This document shows, piece after piece, positions 44,768 to 53,770 of a stretch of DNA of 64,000 nucleotides. The DNA lies in assembly GCF_004217225.1 (NCBI RefSeq), contig NZ_SHKM01000002.1, positions 625,307 to 689,306 of the forward strand, in the 5' to 3' direction. Each line of letters opens with the position of its first letter. The stretch's first letter is position 1. The stretch comes from Azospira oryzae (lineage in GTDB: Bacteria > Pseudomonadota > Gammaproteobacteria > Burkholderiales > Rhodocyclaceae). The notes beneath the pieces are model-generated. The model did not search any database, was not told the origin of the DNA, and saw only the letters and a program-made list of their open reading frames with translations. Both the position numbers and the translations under genes were made by a program.

Positions 44768-45384
44768 CAGGCGGGCACCTCCATGCCGCGCCGCACGGCG
44801 GCCCGCTCGCCCACCAGGGCGGCCCAGCGGGCCACCTGGGGATAGTCCGCCAGATCGATGCCCTGCCATTCGTGGCGGCTGACCCAGGGGTAGATGGCCA
44901 TGTCGGCGATGGAATAATCGCCGGCGACGTAGGACTGGCGTTGCAGCTGGCCCTCGAGGACGCCGTAGAGGCGGGCCGTTTCCGTGCGGAAGCGCTCGAT
45001 GGCGTAGGGCACCGGAGCCGGGGCGAAGCGCAGGAAGTGGTGGGTCTGGCCGAAGATGGGGCCGATGCCGCCCATCTGGAACATCAGCCATTGCAGCACG
45101 GCATAGCGCTCCGGCCCGGCAGCGGGCAGGAAGCGGCCACACTTTTCCGCCAGGTAGATGAGGATGGCGCCGGATTCGAACAGGCTCAGGGGCTGGCCGC
45201 CGGGGCCCTCCCGGTCCACGATGGCGGGAATCTTGTTGTTGGGGTTGATGGCCAGGAAGTCCGGGGCAAACTGCTGCTCCCGGGTGATATCCACCGGCTG
45301 CACGGCGTAGGGCAGGCCGCACTCTTCGAGCATGATGGAGACCTTGCGGCCGTTGGGGGTGCCCCAGGTGTAGAGGGTGATCAT
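44767..45384 (-). CDS. Glutathione S-transferase family protein (YfcG/Yghu-like)
   Basis: A 205-residue cytoplasmic protein of the GST fold. The N-terminal thioredoxin-like domain starts LYTWGTPNGRKVSIMLEE, with the T-P-N-x-x-K motif of Nu-class enzymes such as YfcG, which act as disulfide-bond reductases. NPNNKIPAIVD and FESGAILIYLAEK bind glutathione. The ATG at 45384 is chosen because the domain begins there. It precedes the hydrolase with one base of overlap. Confidence 0.9.
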   Translation of the reverse strand: MITLYTWGTPNGRKVSIMLEECGLPYAVQPVDITREQQFAPDFLAINPNNKIPAIVDREGPGGQPLSLFESGAILIYLAEKCGRFLPAAGPERYAVLQWLMFQMGGIGPIFGQTHHFLRFAPAPVPYAIERFRTETARLYGVLEGQLQRQSYVAGDYSIADMAIYPWVSRHEWQGIDLADYPQVARWAALVGERAAVRRGMEVPA

Positions 45385-45479
45385 GGCTTTCCTTGGTTCT
45401 GTGTCGCGGGGCCGGCTTCCCGTGGTTAAATCGGGGCCGCCGGATGTGGGCGCCAACCTTTCCTGTCTAGGTCTGCACA

Positions 45480-45671
45480 ATGTTGAAATGGCTTCTGACC
45501 CTGAGCCTGGGGGTGATACTCCTGGGCCTGTTCCTGCCCCGCCAGCCGGGGCGGCGGCGGGGCCTGCCCGGGGATGTCAATCTGCGCCTGCGCGGCCGGG
45601 ACTATTTCTTTCCCTTCGGCTCCACCCTGGTCTTTTCCGCCCTGCTGGCCCTGCTCAGCCGTTTTCTCTGA
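45480..45671 (+). CDS. DUF2905-family small membrane protein
   Basis: A 63-residue membrane protein, ATG 45480. Two hydrophobic segments flank PGDVNLRLRGRDYFFPFGST, the signature of DUF2905 proteins. Function unknown. Its last 17 bases overlap the end of the cca gene on the opposite strand, an unusual but small convergent overlap. Confidence 0.87.
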   Translation: MLKWLLTLSLGVILLGLFLPRQPGRRRGLPGDVNLRLRGRDYFFPFGSTLVFSALLALLSRFL

Positions 45672-46875
45672 GGGCCGCCGCAACGGCGCCGGCCCGGGCC
45701 TGGTGGATGGCGTCGGGGATGCGGGAACGGTCGCCGGCGGCCTTGGCCACGGCCCCCGCATCGACGCTGCGGGCCGCCGCCAGGGCGGTGCGCAGGCGCG
45801 CCGGGCTGGCGTAGGGGCGCTCCTCCCAGTCCTTGCGGCCGTTGTAGTCGCAGGCGCAGGCGGCGAGCAGTTGCTCGAAACGCTCGGGGCGGCGGAAGGC
45901 GTCGGTCTTTTCCAATAGGGTGACCAGGGTCGCCGGCCGCATTTCCAGGCATTTGTGGATGTCGCCGTGGTAGCGGGCGGTGAGCAGGGCCAGGTCCCGG
46001 CATTCCACCGGCACCTTGAGGCGGGCGCACAGCGCCTCGCCCAGCTCCACGCTGCGGTGCTCGTGGCCGATGTGCCGGGGCAGGATGTCGGCCGGCGTGG
46101 TGCCCTTGCCCAGGTCGTGCAGCAGGGCGGCGAAGCGCACCGGCAGCGGCTCGCCGCGGCTGGCGGCGACGTCGATGACGCGCATGACGTGGTCGAAGGT
46201 GTCGATTTCCGGATGGTAGTCGGCCCGCTGGGGCACCCCGTCGAGCTTCTCCAGTTCGGGCAGGAGGCGGGCCAGGGCGCCGCAGTCCTTGAGCACGGCG
46301 AACATGCGCGAGGGCCGGGCCTCCATCAGGCCCTTGGCCAGTTCCTGCCACACCCGTTCCGGCACCAGGGCGTCCACCTCACCGTTGGCCACCATTTCCC
46401 GCATCAGGGCCAGGGTTTCCGGGGCCACGGAAAAATCGGTGAAGCGGGCGGAGAAGCGGGCCAGGCGCAGGATGCGCACCGGGTCTTCGACAAAGGCCGG
46501 GCCCACATGGCGCAGCACCCGGGCGGCAATGTCCCGGACCCCGCCGTAGGGGTCGGTGAGGCTGCCGTCCTCACCTTCGGCGATGGCATTGATGGTCAGG
46601 TCCCGCCGCGCCAGGTCCTGTTCCAGGGTCACGTCAGGCGCCGCGTGGAAGGCGAAGCCGGCGTAGCCCCGGCCGGTCTTCCTTTCGGTGCGGGCCAGGG
46701 CGTATTCCTCATGGGTCTGGGGATGCAGGAAGACGGGAAAATCCTTGCCCACGGGCTTGAAGCCCTGGGCCAGCATGGTCTGGGGATCGGCGCCCACCAC
46801 CACGTAGTCCCGGTCCTGCACCGGCAGGCCGAGCAGGCGGTCGCGCACGGCGCCGCCGACGACGTAGATCTGCAT
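45655..46875 (-). CDS. cca: CCA-adding tRNA nucleotidyltransferase with HD domain
   Basis: A 406-residue enzyme that builds or repairs the CCA end of tRNA. ATG at 46875 begins MQIYVVGGAVRDRLLG, followed by RDYVVVG with the catalytic acids, and RRDLTINAIA. The C-terminal HD domain has LLHDLGKGTTP and GHEHRSVE, as in the multifunctional bacterial enzyme with phosphohydrolase activity. It overlaps the DUF2905 gene at its 3' end and lies nine bases from the glutathione transferase gene upstream. Confidence 0.95.
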   Translation of the reverse strand: MQIYVVGGAVRDRLLGLPVQDRDYVVVGADPQTMLAQGFKPVGKDFPVFLHPQTHEEYALARTERKTGRGYAGFAFHAAPDVTLEQDLARRDLTINAIAEGEDGSLTDPYGGVRDIAARVLRHVGPAFVEDPVRILRLARFSARFTDFSVAPETLALMREMVANGEVDALVPERVWQELAKGLMEARPSRMFAVLKDCGALARLLPELEKLDGVPQRADYHPEIDTFDHVMRVIDVAASRGEPLPVRFAALLHDLGKGTTPADILPRHIGHEHRSVELGEALCARLKVPVECRDLALLTARYHGDIHKCLEMRPATLVTLLEKTDAFRRPERFEQLLAACACDYNGRKDWEERPYASPARLRTALAAARSVDAGAVAKAAGDRSRIPDAIHQARAGAVAAALRENG

Positions 46876-46883
46876 GGGCGGGG

Positions 46884-47519
46884 TCAGGCGCCCACCTCGG
46901 CCCGGGCGCCGGCAGCCCATTCCTGCATGGCCGGCAGGGCCAGCAGGGTGTCCCGGTAGGCGGCAGCCAGGGGCGGCAGTTCGACGCCGTAGGTGTGGAA
47001 GCGGAAGGCCACCGGAGCGTACATGGCATCGGCCACGGAAAAGTCGCCGAAGAGGAAGGGGCCGGCCGCGGCGAAGCGCTCCCGGCAGGAAGTCCAGAGG
47101 GCGGCGATGCGGGCGATGTCGGCCAGGACCTCCGGCGTCTGGCCTTCACCGGGGCGGCTGGCAGCCACCTCCATGCTCATCTGTTGGCGCAGGGCGGCAA
47201 AGCCGGAGTGCATCTCGGCGCTGACGCTGCGCGCCTCGGCCCGGGCCTTGGGGTCGGCGGGCCACAGGTCCACATGGTTCAGGGAGGCTTTTTCGGCCAG
47301 GTATTCGCAGATGGCGAGGGAATCCCACACCGTCAGGTCGCCGTCGATCAATGCCGGCACCTTGCCGGAGGGCGAGTGGGCCAGGATCTGGGCCTTGGTG
47401 TCCGCCTGGCGCAGGCGCACGGGGATTTCCCGGAAGGGCAGCCCGGCCTGCTTCAGCAGCAGCCAGGGCCGCAGGGACCAGGAGGAGAAGTTCTTGTTGC
47501 CGATGACCAGTTGCAGCAT
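46884..47519 (-). CDS. Glutathione S-transferase family protein
   Basis: A 211-residue GST-fold protein. It starts MLQLVIGNKNFSSWSLRPWL, where the S-S-W-S motif holds the likely catalytic serine of the maleylacetoacetate-isomerase-like or zeta/beta-type enzymes. SPSGKVPALIDGD and DSLAICEYLAEK form the glutathione site. The C-terminal helical domain is normal length. Substrate unknown. It lies between cca and the NDUFA9-like gene on the same strand. Confidence 0.9.
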   Translation of the reverse strand: MLQLVIGNKNFSSWSLRPWLLLKQAGLPFREIPVRLRQADTKAQILAHSPSGKVPALIDGDLTVWDSLAICEYLAEKASLNHVDLWPADPKARAEARSVSAEMHSGFAALRQQMSMEVAASRPGEGQTPEVLADIARIAALWTSCRERFAAAGPFLFGDFSVADAMYAPVAFRFHTYGVELPPLAAAYRDTLLALPAMQEWAAGARAEVGA

Positions 47520-47549
47520 GGATTCTCCTCCCGGGCGGGGGGCAGGCGT

Positions 47550-48509
47550 TCAGCGGCCGGCCTGGCCCCGGAACGTGTTGAACTTGGCGTTGGGATCGGC
47601 GGCCAGGTAGGTGGGGGCCACGGATTCCAGGGAGGCGGGGCACCAGCGGGCCGGGGTCTTGGCGCCGGGGGTGGCCACATTGTCCACCTGCATGGAACGC
47701 AGGTTGTCCGGGGACATCAGGGGCTTGGGCGCCAGCCACAGCAGGCCGGCCTGCAGGTAGGCCCAGCCTTCGGAGAGCTTGAACAGGGGCCGCTCCTTGC
47801 CGATCACCTTGCCGGTGTACTGGATCAGTTCGCGCAGGCTGTAGACACCGGGGCCGCACAGTTCATAGGTCTGGCCGAAGGTGTCGCTGTCTTCCAGGCT
47901 GTCCACGAAGGCCTGGCCCACGTCGTCGATGCACACCGGCTGGAAGCGGGCGTCGGGGAAGCCGATGGGGAACACCGGGGCCAGCTTGAGCAGCTTGGCG
48001 AAGGTGTTGAGGAAGGAATCGCCGGCGCCGAAGATGACGGAGGGACGGAACACGGTCACGTCCAGCGGGCCCTGGGCGGCCAGCACGATGGCTTCGCCGT
48101 CGCCCTTGGAGCGCAGGTATTCGGAGGGGCCCTTGGCGTCGGCCTTGAGGGCGCTCATGTGCACCAGGCGCTTGACGCCGGCCTGCTGCATGGCGGCGAC
48201 GACTTTCCGCGGCAGTTCCACATGGGCCTGGGCGAACTTGCGGCCATAGGGCATTTCGCTGTCGCCGTGGAGGATGCCCACCAGATTGATCACCGCGTCC
48301 TGGCCGCGCATCAGGGCGAGCAGGTCTTCTTCCTTGTTGATGTTGGCTTCCACCACATCGACCCCGGGCAGGGGCAGCAGGTGCTTGGCCCGTTCCCGAC
48401 GGCGGGAGGGCACGGTGATGCGGATGCCTTCGCGGGCAGACAGCAGGTTGGCAATGTGGCTGCCGACAAAGCCGCTACCGCCCAGCAACAGAATGTTTTT
48501 GATCGCCAT
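47550..48509 (-). CDS. NDUFA9-type NAD(P)-binding protein
   Basis: A 319-residue atypical SDR of the NDUFA9/complex I 39-kDa subfamily. The nucleotide loop is LLGGSGFVGSHIANLL. DAVINLVGILHG and VFRPSVIFGAGDSFLN are characteristic. The active-site Y-x-x-x-K of classical SDRs is not obvious, as usual in this group. Bacterial members are often annotated as complex I NDUFA9 subunit family, but the role is not known; quinone biosynthesis has been suggested. Confidence 0.9.
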   Translation of the reverse strand: MAIKNILLLGGSGFVGSHIANLLSAREGIRITVPSRRRERAKHLLPLPGVDVVEANINKEEDLLALMRGQDAVINLVGILHGDSEMPYGRKFAQAHVELPRKVVAAMQQAGVKRLVHMSALKADAKGPSEYLRSKGDGEAIVLAAQGPLDVTVFRPSVIFGAGDSFLNTFAKLLKLAPVFPIGFPDARFQPVCIDDVGQAFVDSLEDSDTFGQTYELCGPGVYSLRELIQYTGKVIGKERPLFKLSEGWAYLQAGLLWLAPKPLMSPDNLRSMQVDNVATPGAKTPARWCPASLESVAPTYLAADPNAKFNTFRGQAGR

Positions 48510-48614
48510 GATTATCTCTGGAGTGTCGCTTTATAGTCTTTGCGCCGCGTCGTTGCCGACGCGATGCTCCCCTCACCTCCCGGCAACGCTGGCGCCGCCG
48601 GGAAACCCCGGATT

Positions 48615-50603
48615 TTACGGCAAATCTTCCGGTTTTGGCTGGTTCTCGCCACCGCTGCCCTTGGGCAGCACCACCCCCAGCCGGCTTTTCAGGGACTGGG
48701 GCCGGCCGTTGTTGAAGAGGGAGGCGTAGTAGACCGAGTTGCTCATCACCTTTTTCACGTAATCCCGGGTCTCGCTGAAGGGGATGGTCTCGGCGTAGAT
48801 GGCCCCCTCGATGGGCTTGGCGGCCCGCCATTTCTGGGCCCGGCCGGGGCCCGCGTTGTAGGCGGCGGAGGCCAGCACCGGGTGGTTGTCCAGGCTTTCC
48901 ATGACCATGCGCATGTAGGAGGTGCCGAGCAGCACGTTGGTGTCCGTATTGGTCACCTGGCCGTGGTCGTAGTCCTTGAGGCCGATCTTCTTCGCCACCC
49001 AGCGGGCCGTGGCCGGCATCAGCTGCATCAGGCCGGAGGCGCCGACGGAGGAGCGGGCGTTGGTGACGAAGCGGCTTTCCTGACGCATCAGGCCGTATAC
49101 CCAGGCATCGTCCAGCTGCTGCTGGCGCGCCACGGGGCGCACCTGCTCGTCGAAGGGGGAGAGATAGCGCAGGCTGTAGTCGTGCTCGTTCTTGGTGCGG
49201 TCGGCGGCGGCGATGGCCCGGTCGTAGATGTTGCTGCGGCGGGCGATTTCGGCGGCGGCCAGCAACTCCCGGTCGTCCATGCCGCGCAGGGCCCAGCTCC
49301 ATTCCTTGGTGCCTTCGAAGCGCAGGTTGGCGCGGAACAGGGCCAGGGCCCGGCGCAGGGCCAGGTTGTCGCCGACCCGGGCCAGTTCCTCCCGGCTCAG
49401 GGGGCGGGCCTGGGGCGGCAGCTTGATGGGGCGGCCCAGCTCGTCGTCCGCCAGGTTGCCGTAGAAATTGGGCTGGCCGGCGATGCGCTCGAACAGGGGC
49501 TGGGCCAGGTCGTTGCGGCCGGCGGCCTTGTAGGCCCGGCCCAGCCAGTAGGTCCAGCTGGGGTCGGCGGCCTGGGTCGGGCTCATGCCTTCGATGGCGT
49601 GGCGCACCAGGTGCCAGTCCTGGGCGCGCAGGGCGGCGCGCACCTTCCAGGCCTGGGCTTCGTCGGAGAGGGGCGTCAGGTCGCTGCCGCGGCGGTACCA
49701 GTCCAGGGCTTCCGGATAGTGGCGCTGGGCGCCCTGCCAGCCGATCTGGCCCCAGGCCCAGGCCCGGTCGGCCGGCGGCAGCTGGCTTTCCAGGGCATCC
49801 AGGCGCTGGGCGGCCATGGCCGGGTCGTTGCGGGCCACCCGCTGCAGCGCCAGCAGGGCCAGTTCCCGCTGCAGGCGCTGGCTGGTGCCGGAGAGCTTGA
49901 CCAGGAAGGGCAGGGGCTTGTCCGTCACCTGGTCCCACAGCTTGCGCTCCGGGGTCTGGGCCACGGGCAGGTACTGGGCCGTGTTCCAGGCGGCGCCGAG
50001 CTTGTTGATTTCGAACTGGCGGCGGATGCGGGCCCAGACGTCGTCGGAATTGACCTTCTGGGCCGCCACCACGGCGTCCAGCACCGGGTTGCAGGGCTCG
50101 GGCACTTCCAGCAGGGTGCGGAACAGGGGCAGGGCGTCGTCCAGGGCCTTCGGGTCCTTGCGCGCCAGGCGGCTCTGCAGGCTGAGGCAGGCCAGGTCCT
50201 GGTCGGCCTGGGAAATCTTCGGGTACTCGGCCTCGAACTCGCTCCAGCGCTGCTGCTTGCCGAGCAGGCGCAGCCAGTCGCCGCGCAGCTTCTCGGCGAT
50301 GTAGGTCTTGTCCTGGCGGGCGAGGAAATCGTTGAGGGCGGCGACGGTGTTGGCGTCGGCCTTTTCCAGCTGGGCGCGGATCTGGAAGTACTCCACGTAG
50401 GGCGCCAGTTCGTGGTCCCGCAGCTCGGCGGCGAGGCGGTCGAGACGGTTCAGGTCGCCGGCGCGGAAGGCGTCCCGGGCGGCGACGAACTGTTCGTCGC
50501 TACCGGCGCGGGCCGGGGCGTTGAGGCCGAGACAGAGGCCGAGCAGGGCGGAGCACAGGGTGAGGCGAAGGGCGAAGCGGGGGCGGGCTGGGGAAGGCGA
50601 CAT
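48615..50603 (-). CDS. slt: Soluble lytic murein transglycosylase
   Basis: A 662-residue periplasmic enzyme that cleaves peptidoglycan to 1,6-anhydro-muropeptides. ATG at 50603 begins a signal peptide ending near APARA (about residue 32). A long alpha-helical superhelix fills most of the protein, as in Slt70. The C-terminal catalytic domain has YGLMRQESRF with the glutamate, SVGASGLMQLMPATA and NVLLGTSYM. Length matches the Slt70 group. Divergent from the 5-FCL gene. Confidence 0.94.
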   Translation of the reverse strand: MSPSPARPRFALRLTLCSALLGLCLGLNAPARAGSDEQFVAARDAFRAGDLNRLDRLAAELRDHELAPYVEYFQIRAQLEKADANTVAALNDFLARQDKTYIAEKLRGDWLRLLGKQQRWSEFEAEYPKISQADQDLACLSLQSRLARKDPKALDDALPLFRTLLEVPEPCNPVLDAVVAAQKVNSDDVWARIRRQFEINKLGAAWNTAQYLPVAQTPERKLWDQVTDKPLPFLVKLSGTSQRLQRELALLALQRVARNDPAMAAQRLDALESQLPPADRAWAWGQIGWQGAQRHYPEALDWYRRGSDLTPLSDEAQAWKVRAALRAQDWHLVRHAIEGMSPTQAADPSWTYWLGRAYKAAGRNDLAQPLFERIAGQPNFYGNLADDELGRPIKLPPQARPLSREELARVGDNLALRRALALFRANLRFEGTKEWSWALRGMDDRELLAAAEIARRSNIYDRAIAAADRTKNEHDYSLRYLSPFDEQVRPVARQQQLDDAWVYGLMRQESRFVTNARSSVGASGLMQLMPATARWVAKKIGLKDYDHGQVTNTDTNVLLGTSYMRMVMESLDNHPVLASAAYNAGPGRAQKWRAAKPIEGAIYAETIPFSETRDYVKKVMSNSVYYASLFNNGRPQSLKSRLGVVLPKGSGGENQPKPEDLP

Positions 50604-50764
50604 CGTGGTGTGATAATCTGGTTCGGCGTCTGCAGGGCAGGCGCTTGAGGCAAGGGGCTGGCGGGAAAAAATGCCGTCACGGCAGAGCCACTGGCAGCCC
50701 TTTGAGCATAGCACAGGCCGGGGCCCTGCCCGGCCTCCGCATCGAGTCAATTTCACCTTTCCCC

Positions 50765-51358
50765 ATGACCGCCATCCCCTTCACCCCGCCGCCCGCTCCC
50801 GAGAACCGCAACGTCCTGCGCCAGCGCCTCATTGCCGCCCGCCGCGGGCTTTCCGCCGAGGCCGTGGCCCTGCTTTCCGAGGCCATCTGCGGCCACCTCA
50901 TGGCCGGCTTTCCCGAACTGGAGGGCAAGGTGGTGGGTTTCTGCTGGCCGGTGCAGAACGAGCCGGACCTGCGTCCCCTGCTGCTGGAGTGGCAGTCCCG
51001 GGGCGGCCGCTCGGCCCTGCCGGTGGTGACGGTGCCCAATGCGCCCCTGGCCTTCCGCGAGTGGCGGGAGGCGACGCCCCTGGCGCCGGACCGCTACGGC
51101 ATCCCGACGCCCACCGAGGGTCCCTGGCTGGTGCCCCAGGTGCTGCTGCTGCCGGTGAACGGGGTGGACCGGCTGGGCTACCGCCTGGGCTACGGCGGTG
51201 GCTTTTTCGACCGCACCCTGGCCAGCCTGGACCCCCGGCCCCTGGCCATCGGCGTCGGCTACGAACTGGCCAGGGTGGCCGACATCGGCCCGGAACCCCA
51301 CGACGAGCCCCTGGACGCCCTGGTGACGGAAGCCGGCATCACTCGCTTCCGGCCCTGA
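50765..51358 (+). CDS. 5-formyltetrahydrofolate cyclo-ligase
   Basis: A 197-residue enzyme that salvages 5-formyl-THF to methenyl-THF using ATP. It has RQRLIAARRGLS at the front, VGFCWPVQNEPDL, and the ATP-binding GGGFFDR and GVGYELA. ATG 50765 is fixed by the usual short N-terminus. In many proteobacteria 6S RNA precedes this gene; no match to its conserved core is seen in the 161 bases ahead. Alone on this strand, with palindromic sequence after its stop. Confidence 0.95.
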   Translation: MTAIPFTPPPAPENRNVLRQRLIAARRGLSAEAVALLSEAICGHLMAGFPELEGKVVGFCWPVQNEPDLRPLLLEWQSRGGRSALPVVTVPNAPLAFREWREATPLAPDRYGIPTPTEGPWLVPQVLLLPVNGVDRLGYRLGYGGGFFDRTLASLDPRPLAIGVGYELARVADIGPEPHDEPLDALVTEAGITRFRP

Positions 51359-51375
51359 GTCGTCGGCGTCGGCCA

Positions 51376-51501
51376 CTGCCGGGAGAGGCAGGCGGGATGG
51401 GCGTCTTGAGATGGTGTGCCCGGTGAGCGCCTTGCAATCGGCCTCTCCCGGCAGGGGGGCGGAAGAATGCCGTCTTTCCTGCCTTCCCGGGTAGGCGCAA
51501 A
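51376..51501. repeat. Palindromic intergenic element with dispersed repeat copy B
   Basis: Perfect 14-bp inverted repeat CTGCCGGGAGAGGC (51376-51389) and GCCTCTCCCGGCAG (51441-51454) with a 51-base loop, followed by a second copy (51459-51501) of the short repeat seen at 10849-10891. No coding potential stands out. It fills most of the gap between two convergent genes. Confidence 0.6.
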
Positions 51502-51519
51502 GGAGCGCTGCCTGCCGCC

Positions 51520-52329
51520 CTAGGCCAGGCTTTGGCGCAGAGCCGCCAGGTAGCGCAGGCCGGCGATGGCCCGGCTGCCGTACCAGGAGATCATTTCCCC
51601 ATCCACCGTCAGCACCGGGGTGCCGCTTGCGGCCGGGTCGGCGGCCAGTTCAAGGGCGTCCTTGTCGCGGAAAGGATAGGGCTCGCTCGGCAGCAGGATG
51701 CGCCCGGCCTGGCGGGCCAGGGCCAGGTCCACTTCCGGATAGCGTTCGGCGCCGTCGGCGGGCAGGCTGTCCCAGCCGGCGGCGGCCAGCATGCGGGAGA
51801 TGTAGGTGTCCCGGCTGATGCTCATCCAGGGCTTTTTCCAGATCAGGTAGAGCACCGTCTCCCGGGGCAGGTCGGCCACGGCGGCCGCCAGTTCGGCCCG
51901 GGCCGCGGCGTAGTCGGCGCAGAGCCGCTCCGCCTCCCCTTCCTTGCCGAAGAGATGGCCCAGCAGGCGGTACAGGGCCGGATTGTCGTCCGGGCCCAGG
52001 GGATGGGTGACGACGATGTGGGGCACGAAGGCCTCCAGGGCCGCCACTTCCTCGCGCCGGTTTTCATCCACATTGACTATGACGTGGGTGGGGGCCAGGG
52101 CGCGGATCTTCTCCACGGAGAAACCCTTGGTGCCGCCCACCTTGGGCACGGCCTGCAGGGCCTGCCGCGGATGCACGCAGAAGCCGGTGCGCCCCACCAG
52201 CTGCGGGCCCAGGCCCAGGTCCCACAGCAGTTCGGTGATGGAGGGCACCAGGGACACTAGGCGCAGTTCGCCCCGGGCGGCGGACCAGGCGGGGTGCGGC
52301 TTGCCGAGGGCGTCGGGCCATTGCATCAT
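51520..52329 (-). CDS. BtuF-like helical-backbone metal receptor (cobalamin-binding type)
   Basis: A 269-residue protein of the BtuF/FhuD fold. It has LVSLVPSITELLWDLGLG, VGRTGFCVHP, VGGTKGFSVEKI and LYLIWKKPWM, close to what I recall as cobalamin-binding proteins in betaproteobacteria. ATG at 52329; a stop lies in frame with the next ATG upstream, and no signal peptide is visible, which is odd for a periplasmic receptor. No B12 riboswitch or BtuCD genes are near. It could bind B12 or another metal ligand in the cytoplasm, or use a start I have missed. Confidence 0.82.
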   Translation of the reverse strand: MMQWPDALGKPHPAWSAARGELRLVSLVPSITELLWDLGLGPQLVGRTGFCVHPRQALQAVPKVGGTKGFSVEKIRALAPTHVIVNVDENRREEVAALEAFVPHIVVTHPLGPDDNPALYRLLGHLFGKEGEAERLCADYAAARAELAAAVADLPRETVLYLIWKKPWMSISRDTYISRMLAAAGWDSLPADGAERYPEVDLALARQAGRILLPSEPYPFRDKDALELAADPAASGTPVLTVDGEMISWYGSRAIAGLRYLAALRQSLA

Positions 52330-52358
52330 CGGGCATCCATGAACGTGAAGGAGCAGCG

Positions 52359-53090
52359 ATGCTAGCGCAAAAAATTGCCGTGGTGACGGGTGCCGCCCGG
52401 GGCCTGGGCCTGGCCGTGGCCGGCCTGCTGGCCGAGCAGGGTTGCCGGGTGGTGCTGGTGGGGCGGCGGGAAGGTCCACTGCAGGCGGCCTGCGCCGAAC
52501 TGGCGGGACGCGGCCTGGCGGTGGCAGCCCTGGTGGCCGACGTCACCCGGGGCGAGGACGTGGCCCGGCTGGCCGCCTTCCTGGAGCGGGAATACGGCGG
52601 CGTGGACATCCTGGTGAATAACGCCGGGGTCTTCCTCGAACCCCACGATTTTGCCGACCCGGCCAGTGGCAGCCTGCTGCGGGTCGATCCGGCGTTGGTG
52701 GCGGCGACCCTGGAGGCCAACACCCTGGCGCCCCTGCGCCTGATGCAGGCCCTGGTGCCCCTGATGCGGCGGCGGGGCTGGGGGCGCATCGTCAATGTCT
52801 CCTCCGGCATGGGCCAGCTGTCCACCATGGGCGGCGCCTGGCCCGGCTACCGGGCCTCGAAGACGGCCCTCAACGCCCTCACCCGCATCCTGGCGGCGGA
52901 ACTGGCCGCGGAAGGGGCGGCGATCAAGGTCAATGCGGTGTGTCCCGGCTGGTGCCGCACCGAGATGGGCGGCAGCGACGCCCAGCGCAGCGCCGAGGAG
53001 GGCGCCCGCAGCATCCTGTGGGCCGCCACCCTGCCCGACGACGGGCCCAGCGGCGGCTTCTTCCGGGACGGCCAGCCCCTGGACTGGTAA
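52359..53090 (+). CDS. SDR-family oxidoreductase
   Basis: A 243-residue short-chain dehydrogenase. The cofactor loop TGAARGLGLAVAGLL, NNAG, the catalytic serine region VNVSSGMGQLST and YRASK (Y-x-x-x-K) are intact. The ending FRDGQPLDW resembles carbonyl reductase and plant-type dehydrogenases. Substrate unknown. It is divergent from the BtuF-like gene, whose start lies 29 bases away, so the two share a short promoter region. Confidence 0.89.
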   Translation: MLAQKIAVVTGAARGLGLAVAGLLAEQGCRVVLVGRREGPLQAACAELAGRGLAVAALVADVTRGEDVARLAAFLEREYGGVDILVNNAGVFLEPHDFADPASGSLLRVDPALVAATLEANTLAPLRLMQALVPLMRRRGWGRIVNVSSGMGQLSTMGGAWPGYRASKTALNALTRILAAELAAEGAAIKVNAVCPGWCRTEMGGSDAQRSAEEGARSILWAATLPDDGPSGGFFRDGQPLDW

Positions 53091-53093
53091 GGC

Positions 53094-53768
53094 TCAGCGC
53101 CGGGGCGGGGCGCCCGCCGGGGCTTGCTGCTCCCGGGGCGTCGGCTCCGGCGTGGCGTCCAGCTGGGCCTTGATGCGCGCCGTGATCTCGGCGGCGGGCA
53201 TGGCGTAGGGGAACTTGGCGACAAAGCCGCTATCCGGCCCCAGCAGGTACATGCCGGCGGAGTGGTCCATCCAGTACTGGTCCGAGCCCGGCTCCTGGAC
53301 CTTCTCGTAGCGCGCCTTGAAGTTGTCGGCGACGCCCCGCACCAGGGCCGGCGAACCGGTAAGACCGAGGATGCGCGGGTTGAAGAAGGCGACGTAGTTG
53401 CCCAGGACCTTGGGCGTGTCCCGCTGCGGGTCCACGCTGATGAAAATGGGCTGCACCCGCTTGCCCGCCTCTCCCAGCTGTTCCAGGATGGCCGCCATTT
53501 CGGCCAGGGTGGTGGGGCAGACGTCGGGGCAGGAGGTGTAGCCGAAGGTGATCAGCTGGAACTGGCCGCCGAAGTCCTGGTTGGTGACCACGTTGCCGTA
53601 CTGGGTCTGCAGCAGGTAGCGGGGCTGCACGCCGACGGCGATGTCGTCGCCGCTGGCGGCCAGATGGCGGGCCGGGTTGAGGGGCTTGGCCGGGGCCTGG
53701 GCGGCGGCCGGCAGGGCAAGTGCGGCGCCCAGGGCCAGCAGGGCGAGCTTGAGACGGGCGTACTTCAT
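53094..53768 (-). CDS. Sco1/SenC-family copper chaperone
   Basis: A 224-residue periplasmic protein with a signal peptide ending near AAAQA (about residue 24). The thioredoxin-like domain has the copper-binding CPDVC motif in YTSCPDVCPTTLAEM, the distal histidine in YWMDHSAGMYLLGP, and DPQRDTPKVL. Such proteins help to assemble the CuA site of cytochrome oxidase. The C-terminal tail is Pro-rich. It is co-directional with the small secreted gene two bases upstream. Confidence 0.93.
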   Translation of the reverse strand: MKYARLKLALLALGAALALPAAAQAPAKPLNPARHLAASGDDIAVGVQPRYLLQTQYGNVVTNQDFGGQFQLITFGYTSCPDVCPTTLAEMAAILEQLGEAGKRVQPIFISVDPQRDTPKVLGNYVAFFNPRILGLTGSPALVRGVADNFKARYEKVQEPGSDQYWMDHSAGMYLLGPDSGFVAKFPYAMPAAEITARIKAQLDATPEPTPREQQAPAGAPPRR

Positions 53769-53770
53769 GG

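Noticed and set aside
50604-50764. 6S RNA ahead of the 5-FCL gene, as in gammaproteobacteria
   Set aside because: The gap is 161 bases and shows no match to the conserved 6S closing stem and central bulge that I could identify.
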